DNA of 64,000 nucleotides from Diphasiastrum complanatum (taxonomy: Eukaryota > Streptophyta > Lycopodiopsida > Lycopodiales > Lycopodiaceae): contig CM055092.1 of assembly GCA_029204225.1 (NCBI GenBank), forward strand, positions 14,250,059 through 14,314,058, written 5' to 3'. Shown here piece by piece: positions 1 to 12,500 of the stretch (the stretch's first letter is position 1; every line of letters begins with the position of its first letter). The notes under the pieces were generated by a model. The model searched no databases. It saw only the letters and a program-made list of their open reading frames with translations, and was not told the origin of the DNA. The translations under genes and the position numbers were made by a program.

Positions 1-3000
1 CCCCATCTTAGTTCCTATACAACCAAAGAAACAAATTATGAAACTTATCCCCAACTTACGAAGGGACTTGAAATGTCCTTCATGTAATTGGGAATAAAAT
101 GACAAGAATACCTACGTCATTCATTGTTCATGTCACCTTTTACAAAATTGACTATGCACATCTTATCAACATTTGATTTTCTGATCATAAAGATTTCAAC
201 TAGATAACAAATATTTAGTACAAAGTTTTTCCATGTCATGTTTTTAAAAAGCTAGGAAAGTTCTGTAATTTGTTTGACATTTGGCAATTTCAAATTTTGT
301 ATGATGCCTTGGTGAATTCACTTGGTAACACTACTGCTAGCTTTTGTGGTGATCGAGCTATTCGATAAATTTGTCATTGTTTTTTCCTATTGTCTTTTTG
401 CGTTGTAGCATGTGCTTGTTAATGATTTTTTCTATTTTGTGGATTGAAGTGGCATTCCATCATACCATAATTATTCATAATACATAAGTGACTACACTCA
501 GGCAATCACCCCACATCTTAATATGCAGTACTTTCTCCTTGCTTAGTCCATCACCAGTGTGGGAGCAGACGTACCTTTAAGTTCTCTTTGGTCCAAGTGC
601 CATGCATAGAACAACATTCACAATCATTTCCACACTGATTCTAGCTACAAATAATATAATAATAAGGCACTCCTTCCAAGTTTAAAAAACATAACTCCCC
701 ATAGGCAATTTTTGATTCGATAACCAAGAGGTATCATCTATTGGATAATATATATACTTGATCCAAAGTTCAATCATACACTCTTGTTTCCTTATTGACC
801 CCTAGCTTAGAATCTCCTTCACACAATTTACATATGTAAAGTTGTCGTTTAGGACATATGTTGGATGATTCCACTCTTTTAGCGGTCCCATAAAAACATT
901 GTCTTAGTACGTCATCGTAATGTTGGATAAGAGCATACTTATCGCGTTTAAGCTTTAGTAGCAATATGTGTACATGAGTGACAGCTCAAAATGCGTGGGA
1001 TCCAAGACTTGTTGTTTTGCTCCATAATGTGTTGTAGATTGATTTTAAGTGTAGATATTATGAATTTTCAAAATCATGCTAGTGCAATTGAGTGTTGTTG
1101 CAATATCAAAAAAAAAAAAAAGTTTTGATGTGAGTGCTTGCTCAACAACCTCTTTTAAAACCATAAAGGCACAAAATGCCTTAAAAAAATTTGCATTGGC
1201 CTTTAAAAGGCCACATGTCAAATGGTCAGATAAATATGTGATGTTGGTCAAGCAACATGCATAGATAATCTTTTTAACGCTTGCAAGATACATATCAAGC
1301 ATCCAATCTATTCAATACATTATAACAATCTTTTAGATATGACATTTGACTAGCAACAACAAATGTTCCTATGTAACTAATCAACGCCTTCGAAAAGTCA
1401 AAATTAATAATTCCTTGTCCACCAACATACTCCTTGCAACCACAAACATTGCTAGCTGAAATCATTTACTTATATTGCAGATGACTCAGCTTGGTTATAT
1501 ACTTCTATAGATTGCTTAAAATTGCCTTAAGATTGCAAATTCAAGGAGAACATGCTTGCTAGTCCTAAGGTCATTCGAAAGAATTAGTGAATGACTTTTT
1601 AGGATGTTAGTTTCATATGAAGCTTTCAAGTAAGCAAGCTTTTAGAAAAAGGACTATTTACACATTGGAAGTAGTAGTAGCATATGCAGACATTGATGTT
1701 TTTATATGGCAAGTGATTGGCTGTCATTGCAAATCGGTGATATGAAACATCAAAGAAGTAAATCTAATCAACAAGGCCTTGACTTGTGGGTGGATTGAAC
1801 AATCCTATGGGAAGTGTGTGTGCACATATACAAATCGTGTCCTTGATTATTTACTAGAAGATCATGTTAGATTAGGTTAACGTAAGCATTCAGATTAGAG
1901 CACACACTAGGTGTCAGAAGGTTTGCCTTGTATGTACACTAGGCTTGAAAATGTCTTATAGGAGAAGGGCAACCACATTTGATACTTCTCGGTTGGTGGA
2001 GCAGCCCCTCCACTTGCCAAGTCTTCATGAGTTACGAGCAATGTTGAAATTTTTTACGCCCGTCATGCCTTTCAAAGTTCAATTTGGACGTTTTTGACAA
2101 GATGTTACAATTTTTTGCAATCAACATTGAAGTGTATAGTTTGTATACTACCATCAAACTGATGGGCTACAATTTATAAACTTCATCAATTAATGTACTT
2201 GTATAAGTTTAAACTTCAAAGTCTATTCATTTTAGCATGGATTATTGGAAAGCTTGGCTCATAATTTGAAATTTGAACAATGGTCCAAGTTGCCAACTTC
2301 CAACTTAGACTTTTTCTACTTTCATAAATGTTATAATTTAACTCGAATTTTTCAACTTTCAAATTTTCAAAGTTCCAATTTTCAGATTTCATGTGTGTGT
2401 GTGTGAACTTCTATGGCCAATGGACATAATCCATCTGCATTCTAGGCTGAAGGCTCTTAGTAAATGTTTCACTTGGAATTTTACATCAATATCATACATT
2501 TTTTACTTGGAATTCAATATTAAAAATTCTAAACTGAAATTTGCATGAAATCCTATTCACTGTAAATATAAAATTTTGAAAGGCAAGTTCTATATAAGAA
2601 CGTCACATGAAGGCCATGAACATTGTCACAGACGTCATGAAAATAAAGCGTGAAGAGCGAGACGTCAAATTTCAACACTGGCTATGAGTCTTCTTACTTG
2701 GTAGTTACATGGCACAGGACCCTAAGCATTATGGATGCTATTCATGTATAGTGCAAATTATTTTCGATACAAAACTTTTACAATAGACTACAATTAAAGA
2801 GAACTTGAGTGCATTGTTTAGTATGGTGGACAATTAGCGTGTACTACCAATTGAATTGGGTGCACATTCATTTGTTCATAGTTGTTTTCCTATTGGCATT
2901 GCTTTTATCATTTCAAGTTTCTGGAATACTTCACAGTTTTCTTTGTATTCATTGCTCCTAGTTCACAATTCACAAGGCAATCATCATTTGGTGTCTTCTC

Positions 3001-3091
3001 AACTATAGTTCATAGTATTGCTCTGTGATGTGGCAGATCAGGTGGAAATGGAAATCTTTTCCAGGCCACTCTTTCACATATTTTTTGCAGC

Positions 3092-3094
<3 letters not shown>
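1..3094. other. AT-rich intergenic DNA, no gene seen
   Basis: Both strands were read and only short AT-rich ORFs without recognisable domains were found. No primer-binding site, LTR end or RNA gene was recognised. It lies downstream of the 3' end of the minus-strand kinase gene. Confidence 0.6.

Positions 3095-3147
<53 letters not shown>
3095..3147. repeat. (GA)n microsatellite
   Basis: Uninterrupted GA dinucleotide tract of about 53 bp, roughly 360 bp beyond the stop codon of the minus-strand kinase gene. Confidence 0.97.
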
Positions 3148-3149
<2 letters not shown>

Positions 3150-3210
3150 TTCATTTATTTAGGGTTAGGGTTTTTTTAGGATTCTGAGCCAAAAAATAGC
3201 AGTAATGTGA

Positions 3211-3213
<3 letters not shown>

Positions 3214-3253
<40 letters not shown>
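3214..3253. repeat. (GA)n microsatellite, second tract
   Basis: Second pure GA tract of about 40 bp, separated from the first by 66 bp of unique sequence. Confidence 0.97.
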
Positions 3254-3255
<2 letters not shown>

Positions 3256-3508
3256 TGTTTTTGAATCTTTGCTATATTTCTTAAATAAGATAAATAATTG
3301 AGTTTAATGATCATAAGTCAGGACTAATGAAGAATGCCAACATGAGGAGCTTGACTCAAATAGAATACTCAGCCAAAAAATGACACAAGTTCATGTATTA
3401 ACCACTTCACTTGCCCCAATCCGAAAAGCTTCCACATTCCATGGAATTCATTTATATAATCTTTGCAAAACTTTGACCACTTTGGAGTTTCGCTTCCTTG
3501 ATAAGTAC

Positions 3509-6500
3509 CTAGATCAACACCCTTGTTGTATCTGGAAGAGGAAGATCTCTGGCCTTCATTTGTTGATACATCCAGTGCCAGTTCTCCAAACCAATTTCAC
3601 CTCCAAGGTCTTGCACAACTGCAGCACCAGTACAGCAGCCTATTTTGCAGCATGTGTCGAGTGGTAACTCATGTAACATACCATAGAGGAAGCCGCTTGC
3701 AAACAAATCTCCTGCACCAGTTGTATCAACAGCCCGAGCATTTTGAAGTGCCGGCACGCTGACAACCTACCAACAAGTTACAAATATCAGGATTGTCTCC
3801 AAAAAGGCTAGTTGAATGTGCAAATTGACGAACAATGAATGATCAGGCCTTGATTAAGTATGACATAGCAGCATCACCATTACCAGTAACGAAAACACAT
3901 ACAAGTTGAGAATTCAAACCAAAACCTCTGTAGACAAAGCACAACACTCTCATGTTCATTGAACAAATAAATAAAGAGCACCTCGTTATTCCTCCGAGCA
4001 ATGCACCCTTTTGAACCCAGCATCACCACAGCAGTCGTACAATAACAGGAAAGGAACTCCAGAGCGGCTTCTGGACCAGCTTGAGATTGATCCCTTGAAA
4101 AAATACGAGTTCCAGCTTTGTGAAATTTAGAGCATATTCACAAAGGCCATCCACAGAATGGTAAAATGGAATAATTTTTCAAAAGTATATCAATCTCCTA
4201 CAAAGATATCAAGGCAGCAACAATAGACTCTTTTGCAGGCCCTCCTGAATAAGAACACTGCCTTATGATTCTAAATAAGGTCTCCAGAACTACAATCAGC
4301 AACTACCAAAACGAGAGCAGTGCCTATGCCTTACTTAACTCAACACCAAATGTCTTTAAAGTGGAACCAAGTGGCCAAATGGCATAATAAGTGGGGCCAA
4401 ATGTCAGAATAAATGGACTCAATGCAGCTAACAAGTACTTTGGGAGTCTAAATGAAATGATGGGCAACAAGTACACTAGAATATTGATGTATGCCCTTAG
4501 ATGTCCATAACTCTCCCCTACAGACAAAACAATAAAGCTGAACAAAGAGTGTCCATATTTTGATTGTTCAATTCTCATGTGTTCTTCCATGTTCACATGC
4601 TTCTGCACTGGAAGATCAAGACTCCAGATCTATTTTACAATTACTATTATCCTCATTTTCATCTTATTCTTTGTCATCATGCCCTGACGTTTCTTTTCTG
4701 TATTCCATATTCAACCCATCATACTCTTCTGATGATTATTTGAATGGCATTACAGCAGATCAACCACAAAAGTCTTTTCAAAGATGTCCCTACTAGCCCC
4801 TCCACAAAGGAACACAAAGTTCTAACAAGTTTTCAAGAAATACAATAATCAAAGAGCCAAAATGAGGAGAAATTTCTTGTGTGTTCGTAAGGGTACCTTA
4901 GGGTTAGAGTAAGAGGAACCTGTGCCCTACTAGATGGTCCCGAGCCTCAAAAACGACCAAATACCTACAACTTAACTAGTAAGTAAATGTCTTAAACGGG
5001 GAATCAAGTGGCCAAACAAGGTTCATGAATTAATGAGGCCCCAGGTACAGTAGGACATCAACATATGCCCTGACTTACATGTCCATAACTCGAATAGAAA
5101 ACAAACTGAACCCATTGGGCTACATATGGTGAGAAACCACAAATTCTTTGAAAAGGCAGAAGTAAACAAAGAAACATCAAAATAGATGCCATTTGCACAA
5201 AATCTTTAATTTGCAAATGTCTAGTGACACTTTTGGTAGACTTGTACAAGAAAGAAGGCTTCTTGTGAGATTGGCACGTATCCAAATTCAAAAATTCAAT
5301 TTGAGAGGTGAGTGACGTCACCAGTAAAGCTTAGAATAAAGTTTCAAGAACCAAATCAGTCAGAGACTCGAAGGTAAATATCAAAGTATGGTCTCATCAG
5401 TACCCAAGCATTAAGTTGCTTTGTACATGAAAAATATTTGTATTACATATTGCAACATAGTGCCCACTTACTACTTACCTTGTTCAAAGCTTCATGTAAG
5501 AGCGCCATTTTTTTACATAGAAATGACAAGACTTCCTACAAATCAAATGCCACATTGTGACAACGAAGCTGAAGCATGGGTGTATATGTTTCAGGAGTCA
5601 GTGACTAGCCTTGTATGTGCATCAAAACCAGCATGCTGAAACTAAAAGCATTTATTCAAATCAAGAGTATGTAAAAATCATAAACTGGAACCATATCATA
5701 TATTTCAGGAAGCAAGCATACAATTGACCGATATTGGGCATTAGGTTGTAAATATGTAGCTTACCTCATGAGCTCCCTTGCCTCATCCTCATTTACAAAG
5801 CATAGATCAACCATTCTAGACTTCAGTAGCTTCAACAAGCGATTCCGGAAGCTGCGTACAACCTGCCTTTATATACAACAGCATAAAGATAAGCTATGTT
5901 CAATTACAACTTTACCACTTATCCCTTGGAATAGTAGCTAAAAAGATCGATTTGCAAAAAAGGTAAATGATTAAAAGGAAATTACTTCAAATGTGAAACA
6001 CAACAGGACAGTTTTAATATTCAAGGATTTTTTTGCAAGCTATTTGGACTAGAAAGGAGCCATTCCTGTAAACACTGAACTTACCCCCTAGGTTACATGT
6101 GCATCAAAAGGATAGACCTACATTAATCTACAAATCTACACAACCTCAAAGCTAGCGAAATCCATCGACACAAGTGCACCTTCCAGCTTGGCAAGATCCA
6201 TTGTTTTCTCCACAAGTTCGGCTCCATAAAAGCCATATCCATTCAGTAAAACCCACTGTCACAAGAATTAAAAAGGACGTTTTTCTATTAGCACTTAGCT
6301 TAATTAACTGACAATGACTTCCATGAAGAGTATCCCAGAATTACCTTGGCACCTCTAAAGTCCTCCCTAGTAAGTTCATCAGCCTGACAAGAAAATTGAA
6401 GATATCAATATGCCAAAGGTTAGCAAAAGCACATGTTAGAAGATATCAATATGCCAAAGGTTAGCAAAAGCACATGTTAGAATAGAACAATGGATAGATG

Positions 6501-9500
6501 CAACTATTTGCTAGCCAAAAAACTGAAAGAACATATGAAAATTGAAAGAAGACCTGAAGCCTAACTGCATCAGAAAGGCATGGGCGCATGGTACGGTTTC
6601 CTTCGGCATCAACCAGGCATACACACTATCATGCACATTGGACATGTTACTATCAGGAAAAAAAAAGTAGCAACATTACAATGTAGGGTTGTTGATAGGG
6701 ATACAATTTTTTATGACCAAAAAAATCTTGTAAATCACCTGTCCAGTTGGGCCTGCTTTTACTCGCAAACGGGAAAGATCTACTTTAGAATGCTGCATGT
6801 TGGTAGCAAACATAGCCCCTTGCTCATCATCTCCTCTAGTCCCAACAATAGCACAATTCACACCAAGACCCCCAGCAAGGCCCCGAATAGTATTGGCAAC
6901 ACTGCCCCCAGCCAATCTTCGGATTGCATTACCTCCTGCAGGACTTTGAATGACATGCAGATTCACTTCTGCTAGGATGCGGTCTAGCTCATGGCTTGTT
7001 ACCTGTTTTGAAATGGCAAGGAACTTATCAATTCAACAAACTGCTATATAGGACCCAATCAGAAAGTGAATTATTTTGCTCCAAAACAAGTACCTGTCAA
7101 GAATTAATCTAACCATCATGAAACAATGTTGGATCCGGATGATAAACAAACATAAACAAGTCCATATACATTTAGTTCATGAGCTCAGCACAAAAATGCA
7201 TCATACCACTGCCTTCACCCAATTTTGTAACATACATATTTCGTGAGTCTTGACATTCCATAAGGCTTTATGTTGCCAATATGATTACTTTAGATGCTCC
7301 AAGGTAGAAATACAACAAAACCTATAGGAACCTGTTATGTACCATAACGGTACGCCCTTCAGTGACGGCCTCGCAAGGGGCATGATGCAGGACTGGAGTT
7401 ATCGACATGTCTAGGTGCCACGCGTCACCATCCTAAGTGGTCACGTGTCGCCGGCAGGACCGTGCTTGATGGGACCCACTGTGCTATGCCTATATAGTGG
7501 TGGGGTTTCCCTCTTTCCATTCACTCAGTCTACCCGGGAGTTGGTGGATAGAGAGCACGTGCATGAGCCAGGATGTATCTCCAAGCCAGAGATGTGTGCT
7601 AGGGAGAGCCGAGTGCGATGGCTGGTGGTATGGGACGCCAGTTATCGTAGGAGGCTTGACCAGGCATGAATATGTCGATTGATCCAGGGCATGGGGGTGG
7701 GTCGGTTGTGACCCTACGGTTGGGCGGTTGCGGTGCGTCGTCACTGGTTTGGGGTGTGCGGAACCTTCAAGGCAGTCGATGATCCTAGGGAGTTGTAACA
7801 GAACCATTCTTTAGATGGATTCTGAGACAGAGATATTACAACCCCCCATGAAGAGCATATCAACCTAAGTGAGCTAAGGATGTTGGTGAAAGCTTTGAGG
7901 TGGAATCGAGCAACCTAACAAATTGTTAGTATAGAAGAGTTTGAAAAATAAATTCCACCATTCTAGGACAAAAAATTGGATGCTACATACACATTCTACA
8001 ATTCTTCTATTTTTTTACTCAAACTTCAACTGTATTCCATTTTGCAAGATTGACAAGGTCTAGCATATTATCTTTATTCCATTAGACTTATGAAACTGGA
8101 CAAATTCATCTAACATGTATCCACCTTGATTCTTGTAGCAATTTGGTATTCAACCATGGAGATGAAATTGCTCAAGATATTCCAAGGCCTCTCATTTTCA
8201 AAATCGACCCAAGTCCCGTACCTTTATGGCATAATCATCAACAAGACCATAAGGTAAAGAGCACACCACAAGAATCTAAGGGTGGTTTCAAATAAGTGGC
8301 AACGGCACTTGCTTGGCATCTTTCTTTTGTTGCCCATTTTTAAGCCTTGACAAGTGTGACTACGAGCAAGGAGCACCCTCTTTCAAACATGGCAAGTAAG
8401 CATGTATAGACTGCTGCAACGCAATTCACCCAATTGAAATCTTGCAACTTGATTGGTCCATTTTCCTAAGTTGTCCCTAGCAACTCAACATGCCAAGCAA
8501 TCTCCCTAGGTCCAAAAGACCACCTCTTCTCTAACTCATGTATGACTACATGTTTTTTTTTGGCTAGCCTTGTTAGACGTAGCAAGGGAAAACCCATGCA
8601 CCAAAGTTATTATCATCAAGCACATCCAATGTGAAACATCCAATGAGGACACTTACATCCTTAAGAAAGTATAGCCTCAATTTGATCAAGTTTGAGTATG
8701 ATTTCAAGATTAGATCCATTTTGGATACACTTCATAGTGTTTGGACTAATAAAGCTAGCATGCTTAATCTTGAATATTGCTCATGGTATAATTTTGCTCT
8801 ATATGATCTTTGTGATCATGAGGAGGCATAGAAGCCTTGGATTTTTCAGATTCTTATGCAACCATCTTCATGCATGTGGAGTTCTCAAATCCAAGATCAG
8901 GATCAAGCATGGAGAAGGCATATTGACATAGTTGCAGATTGGTGGAATATTTTTCAAAGGCATTTGGAAAATATTTCTATCAAAGATATCTTATCGTGGA
9001 TTTGGTAAGCGTGTTGCTATGATGGATTCTTTGGCTCTTTACTTCAAATACAAAACAAAGAATCCACACACAAAGGATCTTCATCAACATCAGATAGATA
9101 TATTTTAAGGAGGACTGTGAAGAATTGTAAAATATATCTATCTTATGTATGTTGATTTTGGGGGTTCTACCCATGTCAATTGATTGTACATATTCAAGGT
9201 GTGTGAATTGAGCACATATCCTTGTAGAATAGGGCGAGTTTGGGTTAGGTAGATCAAGTTCCAATGACATGCATAAAGTCTAGTTGGTCTAGTATGACAT
9301 GCAACAATGTTCACAATGTCTAGATTGACATGCATGTAGATTTACACATGGAAATGGTCTAATATGACCTTGTAGAAACTCGAGCCATCATAAATGCATT
9401 GTGTCCTAAGTTTCCATTGTAACATGCAAGGCATGCAAATACTCTAATGGACACATGCATGTAGTTTTGTACATATCTAGTTGAGAAATTGACATTTGGA

Positions 9501-12500
9501 GAAAGTAGGTAGAAGTTAGGTGCAATCTCTGCATGCAAGCTGTTAGGTGTCAATATGATAGTAGTTTACACTTGAATAGGTGTAGGGAATGCATTGAATG
9601 CTAGTAGTACCGCGAATTTTGGCTCTCTTGTATATGTACATATGGTTCTCATTCATTTCTAATGATGAATCAAGCTTTGATAAAGTCATAATGTCAAAAT
9701 TGGATCTCATTCTATTTTGCTTGTAATTGTATTCTCTCTCTAACTTGAGATTGGTGTCTTCTTCATACATTATTTTGCTTGTGTACTTTCCCTATTTGTG
9801 AGGAATTAATGTAGCTTTGATCTGTAGCATTCTAGATTGTGCTCTAACCTCAAATCTGTATGTAGATTGTGGAAAGGACCCTCCAATTACTAACTTGACT
9901 TTTAGGCCTCTAAACTTATTTACTTGCGTATTACTCTGCAAACTTAATTGCCTCTTCAACAGTCTTTGGCTTATTTCTTCAGAAATGAATTTCAATAACT
10001 AAAATTTGGGTGGATATTCACCCCCAAGAGGAGTAAGGGCTTCCGTAAACTCTTGGACATAATCCTCAAGACCTTTTCCTCCCTGGAGGTAGCTTGATAC
10101 TTCCTGTAAAATTCAAATTCATTACAAAATAGGCAAGAAAGCTTCACGGAAGGCATTAAAAATTCATCCCAAGTCTTGAGGACATTAGGTTTAACCTTTA
10201 AGTCGTCCCACCAAGTAAGGGCTTTACCTTCCAAATACATAGTTGAAAAGACTATGCGATCTGCTTCAGGTGTGGTATTCATTTAAAAGAACTGAGTCCA
10301 CTTATTAAGCTAAGACTGTATTGTCTTAGGTACTCGTTCCTTCCTGTCACCTTTGAAAGCTCCAAAATGAGGGATAGCAATGATCCCAAACTAATTTATT
10401 TTTGGCCTCAAGTTGGGCATTCTGAGGTGGTTAGCTGCCGGTGCGGGATAGCTGCCGATCGTTTAGCTATAAGGGCTATCGACCAAAAAGTGGTGGGAAA
10501 GGATAAAAAGGGTGCTGATGACTTCTCTATCCGTAATGGACTTTTGTTCAGGAAAGGGAAGGTTTGTGTGCCTGATGTGAATGTTGTTAAAATAAAATTC
10601 TTTTTGAATGTCATGACTCACCATGCACAGGACATCCCGACATACATCGTACATTAGATTTGGTGCGAAGGGACGTTTATTGGCCAGAACTCAAGCCCTT
10701 TGTAGAATCTTATGTGGTCAAGTGTGACCAATGCCAGTTGAATAAAGCTGAACGCCATAAGGCTGGCGGATTGTTGCATCCATTGGATATCCCGAATAAG
10801 AGATGGGATAGTATTTCTATGGATTTCGTGGTTGGGTTACCGCGGACAAATAAACAGCATGATGCAATTTGGGTTGTGGTCAACCGTCTTACCAAATTGG
10901 CTACATTTATTCCGGTAAAGACCACCACGAAGCCTTCTGATTTAGCTCAGACATTTGTAGAGCGTCTGTTTAGACTTTACGGATTACCAAGTGATGGGGC
11001 GATCGCGATCCGAAGTTCACCGGTCACTTTTGGTCGGCCATGTTTGGTAAACTAGAGACAACTCTGAGCTTGGATTCTTTTGATCATCCTAAGACAGATG
11101 GACAGACGGAAAGAACAAATCAAACGATGGAACAAATGCTACGAGCATATGTTTCCCGACGACAATCTGATTGGGAGAAGTATCTTCCATTGATCGAGTT
11201 TGCCTATAACAGTAGTAAGCATTCGGCTACCGGTTATAGCCCGTTTATGCTTATGTACGGTTTTGAGCCTAGGCCACCCATTACAGTAGAGACTCGGACG
11301 ATCAAGTTTCAAAAGGTAGCGGATTTCCTACATGATATGCAGGAAATGCTAGGGATTGCACGTGAAAATGTCCAGTGTGCCCAGGATAGGGACTGGCATT
11401 ATGCAAATTTGAAAAGATCACCGAGAGACTTTCAAGTGGGGGATTAGGTATATTTGAGAATCCCGAAGGATTCTGGTGTAATGCGTAATGGCAAGCATTA
11501 TAAATTGTCCCCTAGATATAGAGGACCGTATCAGATTTTAAAAAAGATCGGACCCTTAGCTTGACAATTGGAACTCCCGGAAGGATCTCAAGTGCATCCA
11601 GTATTTCACGTAAGCCGACTCAAGAAGAGTTTATGTGAAGGAGAGCATCTTGGATCTGGAGATCAATTGGACCTGTTGGATGAATCATCGGGTGTGTCTC
11701 GACTTGAACCCAAAAAGATCTTGGATACAAGAACTAAATGATTGAGGAATCGTATAGTTACTGTTGGAATATCAATCCACACTCTAGAGAGAACTATCAA
11801 ACAGGGCAGATAGCTCAGTGGTAGAGCATCCCATCCGGTATGAGGAGGTCCTGGGTTCGAATCCTAGTCTGTCCATCCATATTATGATTTATGGATTTCT
11901 AACATGGTATCAGAGCCAAGTTAGACCTAACAGTTCATGGAGTCAAAGCCATGGTTAGGTGGCCCAAGTTGTGGGGCAGGTGACGGCTAGGACCCCAACC
12001 AAGTGTGGCTTGAGGGGGGGTGTTGGAATATCAATCCACACTCTAGAGAGAACTATCGATCCTAGTCTGTCCATCCATATTATGATTTATGGATTTCTAA
12101 CATGGTATTAGAGCCAAGTTAGACCTAACAGTTCATGGTGTCAAAGCCATGGTTAGGTGGCCCAAGTTGTGGGGCAGGTGACAGCTAGGACCCCAACCAA
12201 GTGTGGCTTGAGGGGGGGGTGTTGGAATATCAATCCACACTCTAGAGAGAACTATCAAACAGGGCGGATAGCTCAGTGGTAGAGCATCCCATCCGGTATG
12301 AGGGAGGTCCTGGGTTCGAATCCTAGTCTGTCCATCCATATTATGATTTATGGATTTCTAACAGTTACCGAGCATCTGGTTCGATGGAGGGGACGCACAG
12401 ACGATGATGGTTCCTGGGAACAGGAAGGAAGCTTAAGGAGCAACTTCCCCAGTTTTAAGTTCTGAGGACAAAAATTGAATAAGGGGGGAACAATGTCATG

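Larger units (their letters stand above)
11762..12363 (+). mobile_element. Tandem TRIM retrotransposon with tRNA-like LTRs (LTR-int-LTR-int-LTR)
   Basis: Three direct LTR copies (11762-11904, 12021-12102, 12220-12363) alternate with two internal domains of 116-117 bp. Each internal domain starts with an initiator-Met-tRNA primer site and ends in a G-rich polypurine tract. The whole 602-bp block is flanked by the perfect 5-bp duplication GTTAC (11757-11761 and 12364-12368), so it behaves as one insertion. LTRs start TGTTGG and end CTAACA. A single unit would be about 400 bp, typical of TRIM elements, and it encodes no protein. LTRs 1 and 3 contain a full tRNA-like cloverleaf; LTR 2 has lost it. 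The tandem form probably arose by LTR-LTR recombination between copies (inference). Confidence 0.93.
10367..12477 (+). pseudogene. Chromovirus (Ty3) integrase to chromodomain relic
   Basis: The reading goes from the end of RNase H/linker through an integrase zinc-binding region (VRRDVYWPEL, CDQC), the catalytic core (SMDFVVGLP; DGQTERTNQ with the last catalytic Glu) and a GPY-type C-terminal region near 11520, to a chromodomain-like end (EHLVRWRG, about 12369-12395). A frameshift near 10990-11030 breaks the block with the second catalytic Asp. There are stops at about 11445, 11560 and 11740. The TRIM at 11762-12363 interrupts the chromodomain; removing it and one GTTAC copy restores a continuous reading. 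A purine-rich tract (12478-12493) and an LTR start follow. Confidence 0.85.

Noticed and set aside
770-1302. Short ORFs near the left end
   Set aside because: AT-rich chance ORFs with no recognised domain or splice context.
7415-7807. ORFs on both strands in a GC-rich stretch
   Set aside because: The stretch is a solo LTR with target duplication; the ORFs have no domain.
11804-12334. Two genuine host tRNA-Pro(CGG) genes
   Set aside because: Both lie inside LTRs of one retroelement at the same place, lack U33, have a mismatched anticodon arm that varies between copies, and have no T-run terminator.
12133-12339. Minus-strand ORF across the TRIM
   Set aside because: It overlaps LTR, primer site and tRNA-like module; there is no domain, and the insertion boundaries show it is not a gene.
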